Source: Salinivirgaceae bacterium | GTDB lineage: Bacteria > Bacteroidota > Bacteroidia > Bacteroidales > SZUA-534 | Length of the DNA: 51,132 bases | Assembly: GCA_016284875.1 (NCBI GenBank) | Contig: JAEEPS010000014.1 | Coordinates: 1 to 51,132, forward strand | Direction of reading: 5' to 3' | Shown: piece by piece, positions 1 through 8,507 of the stretch | Numbering within the stretch: position 1 is the stretch's first letter | How the letters are laid out: the number at the start of each line of letters is the position of its first letter | The notes under the pieces: generated by a model | Database searches by the model: none | Told to the model about the DNA's origin: nothing | The model's input: only the letters and a program-made list of their open reading frames with translations | Program-made: the position numbers and the translations under genes

Positions 1-854
1 ATTGAAGGATTGCATTTTATGCGGTATCCCAATGTCTTGTAGTCCGATTCATCGAAGAACAGATAGTGCGGACAAGTTTCGGCGGTTATCTTTTTGTCGG
101 CCAATGGTTTTGCTTCGAAAAAGTCGAGTTCTGCGGCAGTTGAAAGATGCGCCACATGCAGATGCGCGCCATATTTTGTGGCCAGAGCCACAGCACGTTC
201 CGTCGATTTCAGGCACGCTTCGGCGGTTCTGATTTTCGGATGGCACGTTGCGTCAACTTCGTTGGCTGGCATAGCCTTGTATCGTTCAATGTTGGCTTTT
301 ATAATCTGCTCGTCTTCGCAGTGCGCCACAATAATGCAGGGCGATTCGGCAAAAACACGCTCAAGCATATCGATCTGGTTGACAAGCATATTGCCTGTCG
401 ATGAACCCATAAACAGTTTTATGCCGCACACTCTGCTGATGTCAGCCGCGGCAATCTCACCTATATTATTATTGGTAGCCCCAAGGTAGAACGCATAGTT
501 GGCAGCCGATTTTGATGCTGCTAGAGCGGCGCGTTCTTCAAGCAATTGGTTGGTGGTGGTTTGCGGATTCACATTTGGCATATCCATAAACGATGTTACG
601 CCCCCGGCCACCGCAGCCTTCGATTCCGATTCGAAATCAGCCTTGTGAGTCAGCCCCGGCTCACGAAAGTGAACGTGCTCGTCAATCACGCCAGGCATCA
701 CCAAGCAACCTTTTGCATCGATAATGGTTGTTTGGCTGTCGGTTTGTGGCATTTCTGTCGATACCGACTCAATCAAATCGTTGTTAATCAGAATATGGCC
801 GCTGAATTTCCGGCCATCGTCAACAATCGTGGCATTCTTGATGAGCGTTTTCAT
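1..854 (-). CDS. pyrC: Dihydroorotase, partial (C-terminus beyond left edge)
   Basis: Reading the minus strand from the ATG at 854 gives an open frame of 284 codons that runs off the left edge. Dihydroorotase closes N-carbamoyl-aspartate to dihydroorotate in pyrimidine synthesis, in the cytoplasm. Seen in the translation: the metal-binding HVHFREPG motif (His60 and His62), Lys146 in IKLFMGSSTGNM (the lysine that is carboxylated in this family), HCEDE at His178, HLHVAHLST with His236, and AETCPHYL near the edge. These are the expected metal ligands of the amidohydrolase fold in order. The start lies 3 nt after the stop of the upstream glycosyltransferase gene, so it is the last visible gene of the gpsA-pgi-GT2 operon. 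About 130-160 C-terminal residues should lie outside. An allantoinase or hydantoinase is possible from the fold alone, but HFREPG and GSSTGNM favour dihydroorotase. Confidence 0.93.
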   Translation of the reverse strand, partial: MKTLIKNATIVDDGRKFSGHILINNDLIESVSTEMPQTDSQTTIIDAKGCLVMPGVIDEHVHFREPGLTHKADFESESKAAVAGGVTSFMDMPNVNPQTTTNQLLEERAALAASKSAANYAFYLGATNNNIGEIAAADISRVCGIKLFMGSSTGNMLVNQIDMLERVFAESPCIIVAHCEDEQIIKANIERYKAMPANEVDATCHPKIRTAEACLKSTERAVALATKYGAHLHVAHLSTAAELDFFEAKPLADKKITAETCPHYLFFDESDYKTLGYRIKCNPS

Positions 855-857
855 CGC

Positions 858-1595
858 CTATGCGGCTTTGCGTTTGTAGCTGCGGAACAGGCTGCGCCAT
901 TTCATCCGGATAACGCCGAAAACAGCCTCGCTGAAGATTCCGCCGCTCATTTTCGATTGTCCTTCCTTCCTGTCGGTGAAGATGATAGGCACTTCAACCA
1001 CGTTGAAACCGAACTTCCAGGCAGTGAATTTCATCTCGATTTGGAACGCGTAGCCCTTGAATTTTATTTTATCTAAATCGATGGTTTCCAGCACTTCGCG
1101 GCGGTAGCAGACAAATCCGGCGGTGGTGTCGCGCACCTTCATCCGGGTAACCAGCCGCACGTAAGCCGACGCGTAGTACGACATCAGCACACGGCCCATC
1201 GGCCAGTTCACAACGTTGATGCCCGAAATGTACCGCGACCCAATGGCCACATCGGCACCGTTCGCGCAGGCGTTGTAAAGGTTCAGAAGGTCGTCGGGAT
1301 TGTGCGAGAAGTCGGCGTCCATTTCGAAAATGTACTCATATCCTTCGGCAATCGACCACTTGAAACCCTCAATGTAAGCCGTTCCTAGGCCAAGTTTGCC
1401 TTTCCGCTCTTTGATGAAAATGCGGTCGGGGAACTCTGTCATCAAGCGTTTCACAATGTCGGCAGTGCCGTCGGGGCTGTTGTCTTCAACCACAAGCACG
1501 CTGAATTCGCCGTCAAGCGACATCACTTTGCGCAAGATGGCCTCAATATTCTCTTTCTCGTTGTACGTCGGAATTATGACAATCTTGTCCTTCAT
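858..1595 (-). CDS. Glycosyltransferase family 2, polyprenyl-phosphate mannosyl/glucosyl transferase-like
   Basis: A 245-residue GT2 protein of the dolichol/polyprenol-phosphate mannose synthase group. Such enzymes move a sugar from a nucleotide donor to a lipid phosphate on the inner face of the cytoplasmic membrane. Seen: the N-terminal GT-A start IVIIPTYNEKENI, VVEDNSPDGTADIV, and the metal-binding DxD as MDADFSHNP near residue 95, followed by DLLNLY, GSRYISG and the late DRKEGQSKMS segment typical of DPM1-like enzymes. Length fits the soluble catalytic domain; no C-terminal membrane helices are present. It lies 32 nt after pgi and 3 nt before pyrC, so it is probably co-transcribed. The donor sugar cannot be told from sequence; mannose is the usual assumption for the family. 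Confidence 0.85.
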   Translation of the reverse strand: MKDKIVIIPTYNEKENIEAILRKVMSLDGEFSVLVVEDNSPDGTADIVKRLMTEFPDRIFIKERKGKLGLGTAYIEGFKWSIAEGYEYIFEMDADFSHNPDDLLNLYNACANGADVAIGSRYISGINVVNWPMGRVLMSYYASAYVRLVTRMKVRDTTAGFVCYRREVLETIDLDKIKFKGYAFQIEMKFTAWKFGFNVVEVPIIFTDRKEGQSKMSGGIFSEAVFGVIRMKWRSLFRSYKRKAA

Positions 1596-1627
1596 ATTTG
1601 TCTGTTTTTGTGGTCAGAACCACCGTT

Positions 1628-2971
1628 TTATTTCAATTTCTCTTTAATCGCCTTCGATTCAGCCTCATAGCCAGGTTTGTCGAGCAGGGCGAACATATTT
1701 TTCTTGTAAGCCTCAACGCCAGGTTGGTCGAACGGATTCACGTCGAGAATGTAGCCCGAAATGCCGCACGCCAACTCGTAGAAATAAATCAGTTGGCCAA
1801 GATTGAACTCATCAAGTTTCGGAATCGAGATGCGGATGTTTGGCACGCCGCCATCGACGTGGGCCAGAATGGTGCCCAGTTCGGCCATTTTGTTCACCTC
1901 GTCGATGTGCTTGCCCGACAAGAAGTTAAGTCCGTCAAGGTTTGCCGCGTCCGACGGAATTTGCAGGCTTGAGTTTGGCTTCTCAATCGAGATGACCGTC
2001 TCGAACAGGCAGCGCTGACCTTGCTGAATGTACTGTCCCATACTGTGCAAATCCGATGTGAAATCGACGCTTGCGGGGAAAATGCCCTTCTGTTCCTTGC
2101 CCTCGCTCTCGCCGTAGAGTTGCTTCCACCACTCGGCAAAAAAGTGCAGTTTCGGGTTGTAGTTGGCAGTCAGTTCAATGCCTTTACCCTTCTTATACAG
2201 CGCGTTACGCACAGCGGCATACACTGCCGACGGGTTTTGCTCAAAATCGATGTCGGCGCCTGTCGATTTTTCCATTTCGGCGGCACCGCCCACAAGTTGC
2301 TCAATGTCGAATCCAGCAATGGCAATCGGCAGCAGGCCCACAGGTGTGAGCACGCTGAAACGGCCGCCCACATTGTCGGGAATGACGTATGTCTTGTAGC
2401 CCTCTTGGTCGGCCAGAGTGCGCAGTGCGCCGCGTTTGGCGTCGGTGATGGCCACAATGCGGTCAACTGCTTCTTTCTTGCCGAATTGCGCCTCGCAGTC
2501 GGCTTTCAGAATGCGGAAGGCGATGGCGGGCTCGGTTGTGGTTCCCGACTTCGAGATGACCACTATGCCCCATTTGCGATTCTTCAGAACACCCTGAAGT
2601 TCAGTCAGATAATCTTCGCCGATATTTTGTCCCGCAAAAACAACCAGCGGATTGTTGTGCGGCTTGAGTTGCGCGAAACTGTCCGACAGTGCGTCGATGA
2701 CGGCTTTTGCGCCCAAATACGAGCCACCAATGCCGATGACAACAACCACCTCACACAACTGTTTCATTTTCTGCGCGGTAGCCTTGATGTCGGCAATCTC
2801 GGCAGCCGAAATCGACGATGGCAGGTTAACCCAGCCTAGAAAATCGTTGCCTTTGCCAGTTTGTTTGTAAAGTGCGGTAATATTCTGTTTAACAGCATCT
2901 TTGTAGGCCAGAACGTCGGCTTTGCTGATGAAACCGAGCGTTTTTGAATAATCGACCTTTAAGTTCGACAT
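1628..2971 (-). CDS. pgi: Glucose-6-phosphate isomerase
   Basis: A 447-residue phosphoglucose isomerase, which interconverts glucose-6-phosphate and fructose-6-phosphate in glycolysis and gluconeogenesis. Length fits the short bacterial form (about 450) rather than the 550-residue enterobacterial form. Seen: the phosphate-binding [12 protein letters not shown] near residue 80, [16 protein letters not shown] near 140, [16 protein letters not shown] near 200, and the late [13 protein letters not shown] segment. The start codon follows the gpsA stop by 3 nt, so the two are very likely translated from one mRNA. Pairing with gpsA puts sugar-phosphate and lipid-precursor metabolism under one promoter. 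Confidence 0.97.
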   Translation of the reverse strand: MSNLKVDYSKTLGFISKADVLAYKDAVKQNITALYKQTGKGNDFLGWVNLPSSISAAEIADIKATAQKMKQLCEVVVVIGIGGSYLGAKAVIDALSDSFAQLKPHNNPLVVFAGQNIGEDYLTELQGVLKNRKWGIVVISKSGTTTEPAIAFRILKADCEAQFGKKEAVDRIVAITDAKRGALRTLADQEGYKTYVIPDNVGGRFSVLTPVGLLPIAIAGFDIEQLVGGAAEMEKSTGADIDFEQNPSAVYAAVRNALYKKGKGIELTANYNPKLHFFAEWWKQLYGESEGKEQKGIFPASVDFTSDLHSMGQYIQQGQRCLFETVISIEKPNSSLQIPSDAANLDGLNFLSGKHIDEVNKMAELGTILAHVDGGVPNIRISIPKLDEFNLGQLIYFYELACGISGYILDVNPFDQPGVEAYKKNMFALLDKPGYEAESKAIKEKLK

Positions 2972-2974
2972 TTT

Positions 2975-3970
2975 TTATGATAATTTTTCGGTTAAATTCT
3001 TGATTGTCACGCGTGGTGCGGCACCCTCGTAAAGAATCGAGTACAGGCTTTCCGAAATTGGCATATCCACGTTGTGCTTCTTGTTGATTTCGTGGATGCA
3101 CTTCGATGCGTAGTAGCCCTCGGCCACCATATTCATCTCATTTTTAATGTATTCCACCGAGTAGCCTTTGCCAATCATCGTGCCAAAATAGCGGTTGCGG
3201 CTGAACTGCGAGTAAGCCGTCACCAGAAGGTCGCCAAGGTAGGCGCTGTCTTTGATGTCGCGGTTGATGGGGTACACCTTGTCGGTGAAACGCTTCATCT
3301 CGCGTATCGCATTGGAAATGAGCACGGCCAGGAAGTTGTCGCCGTAGCCTAGAGTGGTGCAGACGCCAGCCGCCAAAGCGTAAATGTTCTTCAGAACCGC
3401 GGCATATTCGGTACCCAGAATATCGTCGGAAATGACGGTGCGCACGTAGCGGTTGCGCATCATAGCGGCCACAGCCAGAGCCTTTTCCTCTTCGGTGAAG
3501 GCGATGGTGATGTACGACAGACGCTCGAGTGCAATCTCCTCGGCGTGGCACGGTCCGGTGATGATGCCGATGTTGTTGTACGGCACGTGGTGAACCTTGT
3601 GCAGATAGTCGCCAACCAGCAGATTATCTTCGGGAATGATGCCCTTGATGGCTGAAACCACCGTCTTTTCGGTGAGCGATTCGGTCAGGCCCGAAAGCGC
3701 CGATTTCAGGTAGGCCGACGGTGTAACGAACAGGATGGTGTCGCTGTTGCGGACCACTTCGTTCACGTCGGTTGTCAGGTTCAGATTTTTGGTGTCGAAC
3801 TCTACCGAACTCAAATAGAGCGGGTTAGTGCCCACCTTTTTCATATGTTCCACCGCCTCGGGGTCGTGCATATACCAGTTCAGCGGCTGCGGTTTTTCCT
3901 CAATTATCTTTGCAATGGCGGTCGCCCAACTGCCACCACCAATTATTCCTACTCGTCCTAATTCAAACAT
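2975..3970 (-). CDS. gpsA: Glycerol-3-phosphate dehydrogenase [NAD(P)+]
   Basis: A 331-residue cytoplasmic dehydrogenase that reduces dihydroxyacetone phosphate to sn-glycerol-3-phosphate for phospholipid synthesis. Seen: the N-terminal Rossmann motif VGIIGGGSWATAIA, SAIKGI (the catalytic-lysine region), GPCHAEEIA, and LKNIYALAAGV with the later NAIREM, all diagnostic of GpsA. It is the first gene of the gpsA-pgi-GT2-pyrC run on the minus strand. A TATATTTG element lies 20 nt upstream of the ATG. No truncation or oddity is seen. Confidence 0.96.
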   Translation of the reverse strand: MFELGRVGIIGGGSWATAIAKIIEEKPQPLNWYMHDPEAVEHMKKVGTNPLYLSSVEFDTKNLNLTTDVNEVVRNSDTILFVTPSAYLKSALSGLTESLTEKTVVSAIKGIIPEDNLLVGDYLHKVHHVPYNNIGIITGPCHAEEIALERLSYITIAFTEEEKALAVAAMMRNRYVRTVISDDILGTEYAAVLKNIYALAAGVCTTLGYGDNFLAVLISNAIREMKRFTDKVYPINRDIKDSAYLGDLLVTAYSQFSRNRYFGTMIGKGYSVEYIKNEMNMVAEGYYASKCIHEINKKHNVDMPISESLYSILYEGAAPRVTIKNLTEKLS

Positions 3971-3989
3971 TTCAAAATTGTTTATTTGG

Positions 3990-3997
3990 CAAATATA
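3990..3997 (-). promoter_or_regulatory. Bacteroidetes -7-type element before gpsA
   Basis: On the minus strand this reads TATATTTG, an exact match to the TAnnTTTG consensus, 20 nt from the gpsA start. No TTTG is found 19 nt further upstream, so the call rests on the -7 element alone. Confidence 0.45.
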
Positions 3998-4003
3998 GAT
4001 TTT

Positions 4004-4088
4004 AATTACGAATTATGAATTACGAATTGTGCGACTGCGCTGTCTATTGTATTGTCTATCGTAGAGACGTGGCGCGCCGCGTCTCTAC
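4004..4088. repeat. Intergenic repeat patch with a 28-bp near-perfect palindrome
   Basis: AATTACGAATT occurs twice (4004-4014 and 4018-4028). At 4061-4088 there is a near-perfect palindrome: GTAGAGACG, a GGCGCGCC centre, CGTCTCTAC, with a single unpaired position on each side of the centre. It sits between gpsA and the end of thiL. It could fold as a terminator for thiL, but there is no T-run. It more likely belongs to a dispersed palindromic repeat family. Confidence 0.6.
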
Positions 4089-4154
4089 TTTCGCGTGAGA
4101 ATCTGTTCTGTTGTCCGTTGTCTGTAGTCTGTAGTCGGATTCATATCTAAACTC

Positions 4155-5204
4155 TCACCCCTTACCATTCCCATACGCATTCCAGCCTTGAGCCGATATG
4201 CGCGCGCTTCCTGCGTTGCGGCCGATGAGCGTGTAAACTTCAGGCTCGTCGGTGATTTGGCCGATTATCGATATTTCCTGCATCTTGCCCGCAATCTCAA
4301 CCTGCTCGGCGGGAATGGTGAAGAGCAGTTCGTAGTCCTCGCCGCCGTTCATTGCCAGCATTGTGGCGTCCATATTCATTTCGGCGGCCACGGCTTCGGT
4401 CTGCGCGTCAACGGGCAGTTTGTTCTCGTAGATTTTCACGCCCGTGCCCGACTGTTTGCAGATGTGCAGCAGTTCCGACGACAGTCCGTCGCTCACGTCA
4501 ATCATTGCCGTTGGTGTGAGTCCGTTTTTGCGAATGGCGGCAATCACGTCGCGGCGCGCTTCGGGTTTCAACTGACGCTCAATCACATAGTCGTATTTCG
4601 ACAAGTCGGGTTGTGTGTTGGGGTCAATCATATACACGTCCTTCTCGCGGCGCAGAATCTGCAATCCGGCATAAGCCGCGCCCAAATCGCCCGACACGCA
4701 GACCAGATTGCCCGGTTTGGCGCCGTTGCGGCAGAAAGCCTTGCCCGGCTCAACCTGCCCGATTGCCGTAATGCTGATGACCATTCCCGTCATTGAGCTT
4801 GTGGTGTCGCCGCCTACAAGGTCGACATCGTAACGCTCACACGCGCGGCGGATGCCATCGTAGAGCTGCTCGAGCGCCTCAACCGAGAATTTCGATGACA
4901 CGGCCAGCGACACAGTTATCTGCTTTGGTGTTGCGCCCATAGCGTAAACGTCTGACAAATTGACCATTACAGCCTTGTAACCCAAATGGGTGAGCGGTGT
5001 GTAAACAAGGTCGAAGTGGATGCCTTCGGTCAGAAGGTCGGATGTTACAACAAGGTCGTTGCCTTCCGATTTTATGATTGCGGCATCGTCGCCAATGCCT
5101 TTCACAGTTGCGCTGTTTTTAATGCCGAACGGCTTTGTGAGCCGCTCAATCAGCCCGAACTCGCCCAAATCGGACAGCGGGGTGGCTGTTTTCTTGTCTG
5201 TCAT
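4155..5204 (-). CDS. thiL: Thiamine-monophosphate kinase
   Basis: A 349-residue ThiL, which phosphorylates thiamine monophosphate to the active diphosphate. Seen in order: GIGDDAAII near residue 36, TSDLLTEGIHF near 55, the VNLSDVYAMGA segment, GGDTTSS near 120, IDVSDGLSSELLHI near 235 and NGGEDYELLF near 285. These are the Mg-ATP and substrate-binding motifs of the PurM/ThiL fold. Length is slightly above the usual 320-330. It stands alone between gpsA and the phosphatase gene, with its own TACCTTTG element 20 nt upstream. No THI-box riboswitch could be recognised in the 119-bp upstream gap. Confidence 0.95.
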   Translation of the reverse strand: MTDKKTATPLSDLGEFGLIERLTKPFGIKNSATVKGIGDDAAIIKSEGNDLVVTSDLLTEGIHFDLVYTPLTHLGYKAVMVNLSDVYAMGATPKQITVSLAVSSKFSVEALEQLYDGIRRACERYDVDLVGGDTTSSMTGMVISITAIGQVEPGKAFCRNGAKPGNLVCVSGDLGAAYAGLQILRREKDVYMIDPNTQPDLSKYDYVIERQLKPEARRDVIAAIRKNGLTPTAMIDVSDGLSSELLHICKQSGTGVKIYENKLPVDAQTEAVAAEMNMDATMLAMNGGEDYELLFTIPAEQVEIAGKMQEISIIGQITDEPEVYTLIGRNAGSARISAQGWNAYGNGKG

Positions 5205-5223
5205 TTTTCGTACGATTTTAGCG

Positions 5224-5231
5224 CAAAGGTA
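5224..5231 (-). promoter_or_regulatory. -7-type promoter element before thiL
   Basis: Minus-strand TACCTTTG matches TAnnTTTG and lies 19 nt from the thiL start. No -33 TTTG is visible at the usual distance. Confidence 0.45.
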
Positions 5232-5323
5232 AAAGAATTTTGGTGTGTGCGGAGTTCTTCGGTGTCAACCATCGCGTGCAAAGCGAGTTGCAACTACAGT
5301 TTTGGCAAACCACCTAAATCCTA

Positions 5324-7597
5324 TCACTCAATCTTGATTCCAACCAGCACAACATCGTCGGTCTGTTCGGCAGGTGTTTCACGCGGACCATCCATACGCC
5401 AACTCTCAAATGCATTCTTGTAGATGTCAAATTGCTCAGTGAATGGTTTTTGATAGTTGTCGAGCAGCAACCCGTATAGTTTTTTGCGTCCGAACTTCTG
5501 TTCGTTAGAGTTGTTGAACTGGTCGGTGATGCCATCACTGTAAGCGAAGAAGCAGTCGCCTTTCTCAAGTTCGATAACGTGATTTGTGAAAGGTGTGTTC
5601 TTGTTGTACTTGCCAATAGGCATGTGGTCACACTCTATTTTGGTCAGACTATTGTTGCGAATCATGACGAGTGGCCGGTAGGCGCCAGAATATTGTAATA
5701 GGCGCCGTTCGGAATCGATGAGTATCAATGCCATGTCAATGCCGTCAAGCCCCCCCATTGCATCAATGTCCTGCCGCAAGGCGCTAATCACATTGGAGCG
5801 CAGTTGGTTGAGAATATCGCTTGCCTGCAGTTGCTCAGAATTCATGTCGATGTTGGCAACAATGTCGTTCAGCATCGATATGCCAAGCATGCTCATGAAT
5901 GCGCCTGGGACGCCGTGCCCTGTGCAGTCAGCCACAACAAGAGCCTTATAGCGCCCGATTTTGACGGCCCAATAGAAATCGCCGCTCACAATGTTGCATG
6001 GGCGGAACATTACCAGGCAGTTGCCAAAAATCTGCTGCATCATGCTGCGCGTCGGAATCACAGCTTCCTGAATGTGTTTTGCATAAATGATACTGTCGGT
6101 GATGCTCTTGTTGGCTGTGTTCAGCATTTCATTCTGCGATTGCAACTCTTCTTTGGCCGCCACAAGTTGGTAGTTTTTCTCGTCAAGCATCTCGTTTTTC
6201 TTGTTCAGCATAAGGATGAGTTTTTTTCGTCTTATGCTCGATACTAGTATAATTATCGAGATGACCAGCAAACTTGATATTATTACAATCATCAGCAGTC
6301 TCTGCCTTTCGGCTTTTGCCTTATATTGTTGTTCGTGTTCATATTCTTCAAGAACACGCTGGCGCATTTTCTGCTCAAAATCTATCCTGGTTTTCGATGT
6401 GGCCACACGGGCAGCCACTTCGTCGTTGCTGTTTTCCATCAGCAGGTAGACCAGTTCTTTCAAGTATTCGTTGGCTTTGCGGTAGTCTCCTTTTGCCTCG
6501 TAATATTGCCGGTACGACAAGAGCAGTTCTTTTTTGATTTCGCGGCGTGGATTTTCGATGGCTATAAGTTCTTCTGCTCTTTTAAAATAGACTAGTGCCG
6601 AATCGAGATTACCCTTGCGCAGTTGGACACGTCCTTGTATTGTCACGGGGCCAGACATGTTTGCTCTTAGATTGTAGTCATGTATCAATTTGATAAGCAG
6701 GTTGCAGTGCAAATCGCAAGAGTCGAGTGCGGCTTCCAGTTCTTTGCCTTTTGCTTTCTCAGCCAATTCCATGTAAACCATTGCCTTGTAAACATGAAGT
6801 TGCTGCATTTCAATAATGTTGGGCAGCGGCAACGCCAAAACATAGGCTGTATCCAGATGGTATTTTGACAATTGCAGCCATTCTTCGGCAAGTGAGTCGC
6901 GACGGTGGCGTTTGTATTTGTTTACATATACCCTGGCGAGTCCGGTGTGGTCGGCTATCAAGCCGTAGATATTGTTAATCGATGAATCGATGGCCAGTGC
7001 CTGCGTAAAATAATTGGTGGCATTCTGATAGAATCGCACAAATATGTTCACATTTCCAAGATTTTGAAGCACTTGTGTGATATGAGAAGAATCGCCGATC
7101 TCTCTAAAAACGTCAAGACTTGTGTGGTAGTATTTCGATGCCTGATCGTACAATCCTTGTGCAGTTAGGATTGATGCCAGTTGCGTATTAAGTCTGGCTA
7201 AGTGGTATTTGTTTTCAAGTTTTTCCCACAGATAGATGGCTTCCATGTTATAGTCGCGCGCTTTATCGTAATCGCCTGCCCAATAGTAATAACGTGCCAA
7301 ATAACTGTAACCTTGTGCAATATAATACTGATTATCAAGTTTAAGTGCCAAATCGAGTAGCAACTGGCAGTATTTGCCAGCCGAATCAACATCATAGTAA
7401 TATCTGCTTATGAAATAGTATCTCGACAGTTTCGCGGTATCGTCAGGCATCGATTGAACGGCTATGCGGGTGCTGTCGAGTTGGCGTAACAGAACCCAAT
7501 CAACTTCGTTTCCATTTTGTGCGCTAATTGTTCCTGTTCCCGTAACCAAACTGACAATCAGTACCAGTACCTTGAAAATGTTTCTTATTGATTTCAT
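5324..7597 (-). CDS. Exported TPR sensor with cytoplasmic SpoIIE-type PP2C phosphatase
   Basis: A 757-residue protein. Residues 1-26 form a signal peptide ending in ISAQ. About 45-400 are degenerate TPR repeats (for example YYIAQGYSYLARYYYWAGDYDKA). A single membrane helix lies near 435-457 (LLMIVIISSLLVISIIILV), followed by a coiled coil to about 510. From about 520 to the end comes a SpoIIE/PP2C serine phosphatase domain with VVADCTGHGVPGAFMSMLG, GGLDGIDMALILID and FFAYSDGITDQFN, which carry the aspartates that bind the metals. By family knowledge it would dephosphorylate an anti-sigma antagonist or similar partner in response to a periplasmic signal. No such partner is adjacent. This TPR-TM-SpoIIE layout is common in Bacteroidetes, and its target here is unknown. 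Monocistronic, facing away from the sigma-factor gene. Confidence 0.9.
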   Translation of the reverse strand: MKSIRNIFKVLVLIVSLVTGTGTISAQNGNEVDWVLLRQLDSTRIAVQSMPDDTAKLSRYYFISRYYYDVDSAGKYCQLLLDLALKLDNQYYIAQGYSYLARYYYWAGDYDKARDYNMEAIYLWEKLENKYHLARLNTQLASILTAQGLYDQASKYYHTSLDVFREIGDSSHITQVLQNLGNVNIFVRFYQNATNYFTQALAIDSSINNIYGLIADHTGLARVYVNKYKRHRRDSLAEEWLQLSKYHLDTAYVLALPLPNIIEMQQLHVYKAMVYMELAEKAKGKELEAALDSCDLHCNLLIKLIHDYNLRANMSGPVTIQGRVQLRKGNLDSALVYFKRAEELIAIENPRREIKKELLLSYRQYYEAKGDYRKANEYLKELVYLLMENSNDEVAARVATSKTRIDFEQKMRQRVLEEYEHEQQYKAKAERQRLLMIVIISSLLVISIIILVSSIRRKKLILMLNKKNEMLDEKNYQLVAAKEELQSQNEMLNTANKSITDSIIYAKHIQEAVIPTRSMMQQIFGNCLVMFRPCNIVSGDFYWAVKIGRYKALVVADCTGHGVPGAFMSMLGISMLNDIVANIDMNSEQLQASDILNQLRSNVISALRQDIDAMGGLDGIDMALILIDSERRLLQYSGAYRPLVMIRNNSLTKIECDHMPIGKYNKNTPFTNHVIELEKGDCFFAYSDGITDQFNNSNEQKFGRKKLYGLLLDNYQKPFTEQFDIYKNAFESWRMDGPRETPAEQTDDVVLVGIKIE

Positions 7598-7925
7598 CCC
7601 GTTTCGTATTTACAATAATCGATACTATACGAATATTTGTGGATTTTGTTTGTTGTTGCAGATTAAATTTTTTGCTGTGGATGCAAAATATCGAATAACA
7701 GTTTTGCTTTGTGAACAGATTGTTCAATCTTTATTTCAGTTTAATAGGCGAGTTGTCTGTTTGGAACATACGGGGCCGTGCTGTAGACTTGCCGAAGTTC
7801 TTGTAAACACCGCGACCTTTACCTTGTAAAGGTTGTCAATGTGGTTAAACAGGTGGTTGAATTAAAAAAATGATATAAATTTGGCAGACAAAAATAAATT
7901 TGTGCAATAGAAACATCAGTTCCGA
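7598..7925. other. Divergent intergenic region between phosphatase and sigma genes
   Basis: 328 bp with no credible gene. It holds the start regions of two divergent genes. At 7815-7833 there is an exact inverted repeat, ACCTTTAC-CTT-GTAAAGGT, about 90 nt before the sigma start, which could be an operator. Two TAAATTTG elements near the right end are listed separately. Confidence 0.5.
7876..7902 (+). promoter_or_regulatory. Two tandem -7-type elements before the ECF sigma gene
   Basis: TAAATTTG occurs at 7876-7883 and again at 7895-7902, both exact TAnnTTTG matches. The second would start transcription less than 20 nt before the ATG. A clear -33 element was not found for either. Confidence 0.5.
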
Positions 7926-8489
7926 ATGATTGCAGAAAGAGAGTTCGAAAATTTGTTCCGCGCCAACTTTGCCAATATGTGCAATTTTGCTTACACCATT
8001 GTCAAAGATCAGGATGCGGCGCGCGACATCACGCAGCAGGCGTTCGTGAACCTGTGGAACCGTAGGGAAGATATCGACTTGCAGACAAATATCCGCTCAT
8101 ATCTGAACCGTGCGATTGTTAATCTGGGACTGAATTACATCGACCGACATAAGCGAATCCAACTTGAAGAGGAGTACACGCAAAGTCAACTTGGCAGCAT
8201 GGTGACGCCCGAAGGTTCCGATTTCTTCAGCGGCGAGGTTGAGACCGCTGTCCGCAGCGCAATCGAAAAATTGCAGGGAAAATGCCAGACGGTGTTTTCG
8301 TTGAGTCGGTTCGAGGGGTTGAGCAACAAGGAAATTGCCGAAACTTTAGACATTTCGATAAAAACTGTTGAGAAGTATATCACAAAGGCACTCAAGGAGT
8401 TACGTGATAGCCTAAAGCCTTATATGGAAATAATTGGAAATTTTTTGATTTTTGGGGTAGGGTTAAACCTTGTTTGTTTGTTCTTATAG
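7926..8489 (+). CDS. RNA polymerase ECF sigma factor (Bacteroidetes expansion type)
   Basis: A 187-residue sigma-70 family factor of the ECF class. Region 2 spans about 5-75 (FENLFRANFANMCNFAYTI, then DQDAARDITQQAFVNLWN, the core-binding and -10 recognition helices). Region 4 spans about 120-170 with NKEIAETLDISIKTVEKYI, the helix-turn-helix for -35 recognition. The last 20 residues are hydrophobic, a feature often seen in this Bacteroidetes subfamily. The stop is followed after 18 nt by a FecR-type anti-sigma gene, the classical pair. Usually such a pair sits before a SusC-like receptor; none follows here. Confidence 0.93.
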   Translation: MIAEREFENLFRANFANMCNFAYTIVKDQDAARDITQQAFVNLWNRREDIDLQTNIRSYLNRAIVNLGLNYIDRHKRIQLEEEYTQSQLGSMVTPEGSDFFSGEVETAVRSAIEKLQGKCQTVFSLSRFEGLSNKEIAETLDISIKTVEKYITKALKELRDSLKPYMEIIGNFLIFGVGLNLVCLFL

Positions 8490-8507
8490 CGAAAGGTAAG
8501 AATCATT

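Noticed and set aside
2021..2839. Plus-strand open frame of 272 codons
   Set aside because: Antisense shadow of pgi.
5205..5323. Possible TPP riboswitch before thiL
   Set aside because: The 119-bp gap lacks the conserved THI-box sequence blocks, and a plain promoter element is present.
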